From contig JAAMPI010000909.1 in NCBI GenBank assembly GCA_013054445.1, forward strand, positions 1 to 23,201: a DNA stretch of 23,201 nt, written 5' to 3'. The DNA is from Cudoniella acicularis (Eukaryota > Ascomycota > Leotiomycetes > Helotiales > Helotiaceae). A program made the translations under genes and the position numbers. The number at the start of each line of letters is the position of its first letter. Position 1 is the stretch's first letter. Below are positions 1 through 7,705 of this stretch, piece by piece. A model generated the notes under the pieces. It searched no databases and was not told the origin of the DNA. It saw only the letters and a program-made list of their open reading frames with translations.

Positions 1-263
1 GCTGCCCCGTCCAGCGACAGGGCGCCCACGACAAAGAGGATATCGGCGTGTGTTTTGGTGGCCATGGTCGACGAGAGCCATGATTTCTTCGAGATGCCCA
101 TTTGAAGTCTTCTGCATTCCGCTGCATAGTACTGCAGATATGTTTTGTACGCTTGCGCTCGTTTTTCATGCTGCAGCTGTTCGTTCCGCCATAATTCTTG
201 GACAATGGTGCTCGCCGTGGACGCACTAGGAACTTCTGTCAACAGGGACTGTATCGACGCCAT
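1..263 (-). CDS. 5' end of an unrecognised gene, cut by the window edge
   Basis: On the minus strand an ATG at 263-261 opens a frame that stays open to the window edge (87 codons, no stop). The peptide starts MASIQSLLTEVPSAS and continues with a charged, glutamine- and tyrosine-rich helical stretch (residues about 25-60), then a short hydrophobic run (DILFVVGALSL) at the cut end. I do not recognise the family. The ATG context (GTCGCC before ATG) is good for a fungal start, and the gene would diverge from the protease-MFS gene at 559. The frame is short, so its coding status rests on its openness, the start context and an unbiased residue composition. No function is proposed. Confidence 0.5.
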   Translation of the reverse strand, partial: MASIQSLLTEVPSASTASTIVQELWRNEQLQHEKRAQAYKTYLQYYAAECRRLQMGISKKSWLSSTMATKTHADILFVVGALSLDGA

Positions 264-541
264 GGCGACCGGGCTGTTCAGGCGGGCAAGTCGAATTGAT
301 TGCGTGCTCGAGGATATTTGAGCAATCGAGAGCAATTGCCTGTCCCCGTGTCGTGCATACTGAGCCGTTGACAGCTCGAGGCCGTGAGGCTCTCGGTGAG
401 ACTTTCTGGCTGCCCGCATACAGTACAGCACTCCAGCGACGCCTCGACGCCCGCTTTGCGATGCTCTTTTGGTCACAGAAGCGAACTTGATCCGTGTGTT
501 TCTAATGGCATATCAATAGCCTTGCGAACGACACAACTTCG

Positions 542-562
542 ATGTGCCGTTTGAAGAAATGA
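542..562 (+). promoter_or_regulatory. Six-codon upstream ORF whose stop overlaps the main ATG (ATGA)
   Basis: An ATG at 542 starts a six-codon frame (MCRLKK) that ends in TGA at 560-562. The main start ATG of the protease-MFS gene is at 559-561, so stop and start share bases in an ATGA arrangement. A scanning ribosome would meet the short frame first. The rest of the 264-541 interval contains no convincing gene. It is the presumed divergent promoter between the partial gene at 1-263 and the protease-MFS gene, and I see no clear TATA box there. Confidence 0.4.
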
Positions 563-3500
563 CAACCATCACAGAAAGACAATCAACGACTAGACAATCC
601 AGTCGCAATGAAGCAGCTCGCCTCGCGGGAGAAGTGCCTTCCCCGCCGAATGAGCTTTACGGCATTCTACGAGAGAATGCTGCACTGTCTGCGAAGCAGC
701 AAGCCGTCATATCAAAAACTGCAATTCCAAATGTTGAAGATAAACCTCCTCTGGGCACTCGGAATCCATACCTGCCTCTTCTCAAACGCTCGTCGAGTCT
801 CACGTCAACCATATCGAGCGGTGCTTCAACGCTGGCACGGGATATCTGGTCTGGATTGTTCCACACGCCACCCTCCACGCGAACGTCTGGCTCTTCAACT
901 TTCTCAACCATACCAGAAACCCCAATCGAAAACTCACGCGAAGATTCCATTCCCCAGCGTCCAGACCGAATCACTCCTGCCCCACCTATCAATGCAACGA
1001 GCAGTACAGCGGGCAAAAATACGATAGAGCATGTTTCTATGACTGAAGAGCCTCCTGGCCAACAACTTGCAAGCACAGAACCAGAAACCTCAAATGAAAA
1101 ATCAAGCAAAGATCTATTTCCCCAGCGCCCAGACCAAATCACTCCTGCCCCATCTATCAATGCAACGAGCAGTACAGTGGGCAAAAATACGATAGAGTAT
1201 GCTTCTGTGGCTAAAGAGCCTCCTGGCCAAAAACTTGCAAGCGCAGAGCCACTAAAACCCTACAAAGTCGTACAGTTTGGCAAACGGTGTTATGTTTGTA
1301 CAGAGATGCCAATTCCTCTCGAAACAACCAGGATGTGGAACGAAAGTATCAAAAAACTTGTCGAGGATGTTCTGCATGCCTCTTCAGCGGCAAAGGCCGA
1401 CAGCGAAACAGCCATGACCCTGGAATTATATATGGCCAATACAACATCCAAAAATCTTAGGCCTTCAATCTTAATTACCTGCTGCAGTAGTAAGATGAAG
1501 AAACAGATAAGATCTGTTCTAGGTGAAAAAAGATGGTTAAAGAAGAGTGGGTTCCAGTATATTGTGCAGGTCGACAAATCCTTTGGCTATCGGACTGATG
1601 ACTCTGGTGTAGAACCATTTACTCTAGAAATCCAAGCAAGAATACCAATATCTCCAGAAACCTTTTGTGGAGTTGAGGCAAGGATTGCTCCGGGTACTAA
1701 TGAAGATGACAATCCTTCAATCGTTAAATTTACAATCGGCGGCATGATATCCATTGATGGTACTTTGTGTTACTTGGCTGCTGCTCATCCATTTGCTCCT
1801 GCCTCACGTCCAGCAACAGTTAGTTCAGAAGCCTCTTCGGAAGAGGATGACTCAGATGGATCATTGCCAACGACTTCAAGGTCGAGTAGTGGCACCGTCA
1901 TAAATCACACATCTAATGGCAATCGAGGAAAGGGACAAACTGGAGAAGCTCTACCCGCACCATTTCCGGAAACATTTACTGAAACCTGGCCCAAGCTGCC
2001 ATATCGAGAAATTAGCCATGGCGGAGTTCTAGCGATTACGAGGTTTCGTCCTGGCGCTGAGAATTTAGACTGGGCCTTATTAATTGCATCAAATACCCCT
2101 GCTTTACCTGTAATCAAACTATTTCTTTATCTCTTGCTATTAAACCCCTCCTTTAGTTGGTCCGGAGGAAGTATCATTCTCTCGGCTCCTTCAAAGACCG
2201 GAGTACTAATTTATTGAAGAACATGATTCAGATTCCTGGAGAGCACAAGGCGACTCCTCTTCTTCCCGACATCATAACTTCAACGGAACTTACTCCTGGT
2301 CCCGTGTTGGTTGCTGCAGGCAGGTAAGGATATCACTTCGTTTCAAAATCATATTTTATGGCCTATTTTTACTCCTGGTCCAATCCAAGAGGGAGTTTCC
2401 TGCTCCCAAGATTTTGAAACGTGCTGTAATCAGAATATGCTGACTCTTCGACCTTCCAGCGGTTTACGACGTGGTAATTTGAATACATCTGCGGCATCTA
2501 TTTTTCTCAGAGGTTCTATTCATAATGTAAAGCAAATAACTCTAGAAAGTAGTTTACGTAAGTCCGCTCTCCATAAGTTTTAAAATGCGTCGTCTTATGT
2601 CATATCTAGCCTATGGAGATTCTGGATCATGGGTCATCAGCGAGAATCGGCTTTGTGGAATCATTATAGCTGGTCGAGATCACCTTCCTTGGGCATACAT
2701 GTTGCCGATCGAAGAAGTGTTCCTTGATATAGAGAAGACTTGTGGATTTTTCCCCATCATTAATGGCGGTCACGAGATTTCCGATGCCCAGCATTTGATA
2801 CCAACGGAGGCTTATGACTACTCGCAGGTAGAAACCGGAACAGGATCACTTGCAGGGCCCGAAGAACGACTCAGTGATGTTATTCATTCTGCTCCCATTC
2901 GGGAGATTATTACCGAGAACGAGAAAACTCAATATTCTGAGACTCCTCCAAATAATTTACCCGGAAGGGTTCACCCCAGTGTCCTCCATGTGTTCGGGTT
3001 GATGCTGTGGATATTTTTGGTAAAACCAATCCAACCAACAATACAGAATATTGAAGTTCTAATCATGAAAATAGGATGACTCGGGCACTTCTACAGCAAT
3101 CCCAAAAATTACAGACCATTTCAATTCTCTTGATGACATCGGATGGTATTCAAGCGCGTAAGTACTTATCTTTCAGTTTAATCGATCCCCTAGGATAGTT
3201 TAGCACACTCATACCTCCCAGATTTTCACTCTCAACTACTGCGTTCTGCTTCCCTTTCGAAATCCTTTACGAAAAGTTCCATTTCACGTTGATTTTCCTG
3301 GCATCTATATCCTTTTGTGAGATCGGATCCCTCGTTTGTGGATTTTCATCAACCTCAATAATGTTCATATTTGGTCGGGTTGCCCGCGGAATCGGGACAG
3401 CCGGTATGATCCTTGGAGCTCAGAGGGTACTTTCACTGGGGCCCTTGATAAAAGGACACCAACTCAATTACCGCGCCTACTTTCTGTGGTCTGGTTTGTC

Positions 3501-4846
3501 CATGGTAGCAAAGCCATTAATTATTGGCGCTATTACATACCGACTTGGGTGGAATTGGGCCTTCTACATGGACGCGATAATGGGGGGCCTTCTTTTAGCT
3601 ATGTGCTTGTGGGGTCTCCGTTTCGTGGGTCCCTTTCAGGCAACTGAACCATTTAGAAAAGGATACTTTTCAGCCAGTGTAGCCAGTGTTTGCTTTGCGA
3701 CGGGTCCATTGATTCTGTCACTGTTCCTCGTAAATTGGGGTGGGCGCAGGTATCTTTGGAGCGAAGGTAAAGTGTTAATCGCTCTCTTCGCCACAGCAGT
3801 CGTATTTTGGGTATCCTTTGCCTTATACTTATTCAGCACTTTAAGTTATTGGTGGAGGAAGAGGAGGTCCACGATGATGTGGGGGCCGCCATCCCTAAGC
3901 CAACGTCACTGGAGCCCAGTGCTGTATAGCTCGTATTCTGGTGCTGGGCTTGGGGTTATGGTTGCATATGTAAGACTTTCCCAACTTTTACGTGTCTATG
4001 TGGTGATACTAATTGAATGCTTTATAGTTACCCATCTGGTTCCAGGGTGTCAACAATAACTCACCTCTGGGATCAAGCGTAATACTTATATCTCTCACCT
4101 TGAGTGTTGCGGCAGTTACTGTCGTTAGCACCACCACCTTCTACAGTCGGTTCTGCTTCTTAAATTTATTGGTTGGGTCTATGATTGCCACGGTGGCAGC
4201 TGGGCTTATGACTCTGCTTACTCCAGAAATCGATAATTCTGCCCAAAAAGCTTATGCCATTGGTATTTGTGTTCTCTTGGGCACTGGCGTCGGCTTGGGG
4301 TTTCCTATACCTTTCCTGGCCGCTCGACTCAGTCATGATCGCCAGTTTAGCCAGCTCGTACGATTAGTCACATTCCCGGCAGGGTTCGGGGCAATATTCC
4401 TTTCAGTGGCTCAGAGCATATTCGTTAACACGCTAGCATCAAATCTAAATGATGCTGTGGACAACAATATCACAACCAAATTTTTGTTGGATGCTGGTAT
4501 CACCAACCTTCCGGGTATGTTTCCTCCCGATCAGCAGGAAGCAGTCTTGGGAGCCTATAACGCTTCCTTGAGAAATGTGTTCTATCTAGCAACAGGTCTC
4601 TTTGGCGTAAGTATCTTTGGGGGTCTTGGAATGATAAATGTCTGCAGGATGTGGCTCGAAGGCACGGAAGCAGCGGATGAAATTCAAACTCGTCGTCCAG
4701 TATCACCTCTGGGGGCCCCCGAAATGGGATATGGGCCACTACCTTTAGCGCCGGAACTGAATGTTGGAGGCATTGATAGACCGACCGTCATTTCTTTTCC
4801 TCGAGAACTACCAGGACCTAGGTCGGTTGATGGTAGGCTCGATTAG
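559..4846 (+). CDS. Trypsin-like serine protease domain fused in frame to a 14-TM MFS transporter
   Basis: Exons inferred from GT..AG sites and protein continuity are 559-2109, 2157-2323, 2460-2557, 2610-3019, 3075-3157, 3222-3969 and 4028-4846. Their sum is 3876 nt, an exact 1291 codons plus stop. Residues 1-235 are low-complexity Ser/Thr/Pro and include a 56-residue duplication. Residues about 380-640 hold a chymotrypsin-fold domain with a plausible triad: His410 in AAAHPF, Asp504 in LDWALL and Ser610 in YGDSGSW, followed by LCGIIIAGRDHLPWAYMLPIE. There is no signal peptide. Without a stop, the frame passes an acidic linker (ENEKTQY) into TM1 (about 733-750, then TAIPKITDHF). It continues through DHA14-type landmarks: DIGWYSSA, GRVARGIGTAGM, W.WAFY.. 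and AYLPIWFQGVNN. MFS motif C looks eroded (AKPLIIGA). The introns of both halves are ordinary; one has a TACTAAT branch site. A model of two genes is possible, but no in-frame ATG lies between the protease and TM1. The domain calls are firm; expression as one protein is inference. Confidence 0.75.
913..1248 (+). repeat. Two head-to-tail 168-bp copies inside the protease-MFS gene
   Basis: Positions 913-1080 and 1081-1248 are tandem copies, each exactly 168 bp (56 codons), differing by scattered substitutions and without indels. Shared landmarks at a constant 168-bp offset include CCAGAAAC (913/1081), CCCAGCG (953/1121) and GAGCCTCCTGG (1048/1216). At protein level both copies carry PQRPD.ITPAP.INATSST.GKNTIE and EPPGQ.LAS. 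The frame is kept, so the duplication lengthens a disordered Ser/Thr/Pro linker ahead of the protease domain. Confidence 0.9.
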
Positions 4847-4878
4847 CCACTAACGCCCTCTGGCTCATAAAAGGCCTC

Positions 4879-4886
4879 TATATATA
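4879..4886 (+). promoter_or_regulatory. TATA-box-like element upstream of a CT-rich leader
   Basis: TATATATA at 4879-4886 lies 33 bp after the stop of the protease-MFS gene. It is followed by a CT-rich stretch (about 4892-4950) resembling a fungal transcription start region and 5' leader. The first downstream ATGs (4978 and 5022) open frames that stop at once. The element may drive the short relic at 5045-5233, or it may be only the AT-rich 3' flank of the upstream gene. Confidence 0.35.
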
Positions 4887-5044
4887 GATTAAACTCTTCA
4901 ACTCTTACAACCTCTCTACAATATTACGACTTCTCTGATTCTCTTGCTCCTGGACTACATTCGTTGACCCAATATTGATGATTTGAGAGCATTATTCCCC
5001 ATTCTTCGTGTTGTCCATTGTCATGTCCTGAGATATAGCGGGCA

Positions 5045-5233
5045 TTGCTAGGGAGTAGTGTAAAAGGAGGAGTCGTTTTGAAGATTGCAAGGGAACTTGA
5101 ATTCTTAGGAGGGCCCCGGACCGAGCTCCTGGGTAAGTACGGTAAATTTGTCCCTGATGTGACTATTGCTAAACACTTTGCGGCTGGCTTGGAAGCGAAT
5201 ATGAAGTATGATGCTGTAAACTCTTGCTATTAA
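5045..5233 (+). pseudogene. Possible relic of a short unrecognised gene
   Basis: A 62-codon open frame with no ATG start contains a coding-like segment (ELEFLGGPRTELLGKYGKF, then VPDVTIAKHFAAGLEANMKYDA) with balanced composition. Upstream, an ATG at 5022 in another frame reads MS and then stops. A TATA-like box and a CT-rich leader stand at the distance expected for a promoter. Together these suggest a short gene whose start has decayed. I do not recognise the family, and chance openness of a 189-bp frame cannot be excluded. The rest of 4847-5451 shows nothing else I can support. Confidence 0.25.
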
Positions 5234-5451
5234 AACCATAGCTTTTACTTGATGTAAATCTCTAAACTTCGAACCATGCTATCAGCAATGATCCGTGAAA
5301 CCAACCGTGTAGAACTAGGATTTTGATCCTGAACTCCAACGCTATCCTGCAAACGCCAACCAGCTCACTAAGGCATCGAAAATTACACCAGATCCATCCC
5401 CAAATCCCTATCATGATTTATAATATCCATTAAGCCTCAAGATGAGCTGCG

Positions 5452-6462
5452 TTAGTCTGTTATGATTGAGACCACGCCTATCTTTTCTGCTTCCAGAAAT
5501 CGCACCCGACTATGACGCTCTCTTTCTTCCTCCCTATCACTCGCTCGCCGTCGTTCATTCCTCTTTGCTCTTGCTTCCTTTGCTTCCCGACTTCGGTATT
5601 CCGCCATTTGCATCTTCCGCTTCTGTGCTCTGGCGTATGCTTCTGCGGCAGTAGGTTTGAAGCCAATTCCATTGATGCCCTCTCCATCGTCGTCTGGGTC
5701 ATCTGGATCATGTCCCGTAATCTCATCATCGTGCCAGGTTAAAGCCGCTCGATCAGGGTCCACAATCCGACTTCCTTCTTCAGAATCCGATGTATCGAGA
5801 TTAGACGATGAAGACATCAGTGGAGGTGTGCCTGCCCTCTTCCTGCCTCTGGATTTTGAGTCTGATAAGCGATTTATGCTTGGATATGCCCTTGCCAGTC
5901 CTCCGCCCTTCACTTTTCCCATCGGACTTCCAGATTTGAATATCACAGGATCCATCTCATTATGTGGTCCTATTTTGCTCTCCTTCTTAGGCGTAGTGGT
6001 TGCATCCGCTTTCCGCGCGGGAATGCTAGTCATAAATGACGCCTCCTTTGTCTTCGACTTTGGAACTGGAACCGGGCTGACTCTCGAAACTCGCACATCA
6101 GGTGTCTCAGGGATCTCCAATACCTTCGCCCGTTTGCGCATCATGCTCTCATCGCTGGCCTCCATATCCACATCTACATCCCTCTTTCCCTCTCCTATCT
6201 TTGAAACATGCGATCGCTGTAAATCCAGCTTTGAAACAGCCTTGTCTGCAATCTGTAGTCCTCCGAAGGTGTATGCAACTTTTGTTCTGGGGCTTCCTGC
6301 TCCGCTTTCTTCTTCTTTATTTAGAGCGATGGCCGTGGTGAGGCGTATAGGATCTGGCGGGGAAGATGAGGGTGGTGTTGGAGGTGGAGGAGGGGCGCGT
6401 TTTCGTTTTGGTGTGTTGGAGGAGGTGGAGTTTGCTAGGGTGGAATCTGAGAAGCAGGACAT
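5452..6462 (-). CDS. Conserved fungal hypothetical protein, disordered with a basic C-terminal helix
   Basis: The first in-frame ATG is at 6462, giving 336 residues (MSCFSDSTLANST...) ending at 5452. A proline run and a basic cluster (TPKRKRAPPPPPTPP) are near the N-terminus. The middle is Ser/Lys/Pro-rich and looks disordered. The C-terminus has an acidic block (TWHDDEITGHDPDDPDDDGEG) followed by GFKPTAAEAYARAQKRKMQ and a long Arg/Lys/Glu helix. That end resembles uncharacterised ascomycete proteins, and the basic stretches fit a nuclear location (inference). The frame stays open upstream to about 6732 and reads plausibly there (RPSASPWAVLGYSPP), so an extra 5' exon, perhaps starting at the ATG near 6845 and spliced to the AG at 6733, is possible. 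I could not make the phases fit. Function unknown. Confidence 0.75.
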   Translation of the reverse strand: MSCFSDSTLANSTSSNTPKRKRAPPPPPTPPSSSPPDPIRLTTAIALNKEEESGAGSPRTKVAYTFGGLQIADKAVSKLDLQRSHVSKIGEGKRDVDVDMEASDESMMRKRAKVLEIPETPDVRVSRVSPVPVPKSKTKEASFMTSIPARKADATTTPKKESKIGPHNEMDPVIFKSGSPMGKVKGGGLARAYPSINRLSDSKSRGRKRAGTPPLMSSSSNLDTSDSEEGSRIVDPDRAALTWHDDEITGHDPDDPDDDGEGINGIGFKPTAAEAYARAQKRKMQMAEYRSREAKEARAKRNERRRASDREEERERHSRVRFLEAEKIGVVSIITD

Positions 6463-6779
6463 AGTTGCTGTTTGGGAGGTGTTGGCATATGACTGGGCTG
6501 GAGGAGAGTGGAAGTTGGCGTTTGAGGGTTTGATATCATAAGTTGTATGAGAAAACTTGGTGGGAGGAGCAGCAGATATTGTTTTGTTTAAACGAGGTGT
6601 ATTGTTGGGAATAGAGTTGTGTGGTGGTGAATATCCAAGAACCGCCCAAGGTGAAGCTGAGGGACGTTGGCTCTTCAAGAGCCTCAATCTGAATGGCGGG
6701 GTTGGAGCTCGCTCCTTGCACGTGTTTTTTGCCTAGGTTTTCGGGTTGGACTTTCCTGATTGAGACAGTTAACTAGGTT

Positions 6780-6795
6780 AGGAGCTCGAGCTCCT
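6780..6795. repeat. 16-bp perfect palindrome centred on CTCGAG
   Basis: AGGAGCTCGAGCTCCT is a perfect inverted repeat in the interval 6463-7028, between the minus-strand gene at 5452-6462 and the DUF4267 gene. A partial echo (GGAGCTCGCTCC) lies at 6704-6715. It could be a dimeric factor site for either divergent gene, or fall inside a 5' exon or intron of the minus gene. No other feature in this interval can be supported. Confidence 0.5.
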
Positions 6796-7028
6796 CCCTC
6801 CTCCAAGTTGCCCGCCTCTTGTATACCTTTTCCTTTGAAAGACGCCATGTTGAACTCCACACATGACCCGCTTTTGTACAAAGACAAGATACCCTGTTAT
6901 CCCAACGCACGATTGTCTGCTCATGTAAAGGTTATACCCAGCGAATAACTATCAAAGCAGTATTTATCAGCGGAGTCAACCTCCTATCCCTTTCAACATC
7001 GCGGCAATGAAACATTGTCAATTGCACC

Positions 7029-7418
7029 GTGACAACTTTCTCAAGGCAAGGTTTCACTCAAAATCTCCTCCATCTCTCTTCTTTTATTGGTGTCCTCGAC
7101 CTCTCGGGAGGTATTTACGGCCTGGCAAACCCTCTCGCCTTCTCAGAAACTCTCGGCATCCCGCTCGCTCGTACCAACTCTTCCATCATGCCATTCGTCT
7201 CTTTCGTTGCCGCCCGAAATCTTGGGAGTGGAATTACTATGCTGGCGCTGTGTGCGTCCGAGAATAGAAAGGCTGTAGGTATATTCTTGATGTCGAGTGT
7301 TGCCTTGGCGGACTCATGGATCTGTTCGAGCTTCGGAGGGAAGACGGAGAATGTGGCAGGGCACGCAATTATGGGGTTGCTTATTGGGGCTTTGGAGGTT
7401 AGGTTGTACTGGATGTAA
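7029..7418 (+). CDS. DUF4267-type small membrane protein, lacking an in-frame ATG start
   Basis: A 129-residue frame ending LYWM-stop has four hydrophobic segments: about residues 16-40 (LSSFIGVLDLSGGIYGLAN), 52-78 (IMPFVSFVAARNLGSGITML), 82-98 and 108-126 (AGHAIMGLLIGALEVRLYW). This order and the AARNLGSGI motif match the fungal DUF4267 family of four-TM proteins of unknown function. The natural N-terminus would be MTTFSRQGF, but the first codon here is GTG (7029-7031) and an in-frame TGA lies just upstream. The only nearby ATG (7007) is in another frame. Either translation starts at a non-AUG codon, an upstream exon supplies the start, or the gene is newly dead. No intron is needed after 7029. 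It converges with the decayed transcription factor on the minus strand; the 7419-7705 gap shows nothing else. Confidence 0.6.
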   Translation: MTTFSRQGFTQNLLHLSSFIGVLDLSGGIYGLANPLAFSETLGIPLARTNSSIMPFVSFVAARNLGSGITMLALCASENRKAVGIFLMSSVALADSWICSSFGGKTENVAGHAIMGLLIGALEVRLYWM

Positions 7419-7705
7419 AAGCTCGGGGCGAATAAAGGCAAATTATCAGAGATATTTCTGACGACTGGTTGGTGGCCAGTTGTGATGTTAACTTAAGGCT
7501 GTTCTTGTGAGCTAGGCTCAGCGAGGACGTCTCAGACCTTCTTATTCAAGAGTTGGTCGTCTTTGATTATATTTTAATTATTATCCACGTACTCCAAGTC
7601 GGAGGATCAGCTGGATTCGGTGCAGAAAGCGGGAATAGACCACTTCGACCCTCGCTGCAACTGGACCTGCAAAATTGACCTCATGTCAAACATTCCAAGT
7701 CGAAA

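Noticed and set aside
296..490. 64-codon plus-strand frame in the interval before the protease-MFS gene
   Set aside because: It has no ATG start and no recognisable motif. It lies in a divergent promoter region and is probably chance.
3840..3960. Possible frameshift in the loop of the MFS domain, where an alternative frame reads VEEEEVHDDVGAAIPKPT
   Set aside because: The main frame continues without a break into SQRHWSPVLYSSYSGAGLGVMVAY, which fits the next MFS helix, so no lesion is needed.
5657..6541. Long plus-strand frame (294 codons) opposite the 5452-6462 gene
   Set aside because: It is the antisense shadow of a Ser/Pro/Lys-rich coding region. Its composition is biased, and the minus-strand frame has the conserved C-terminal block.
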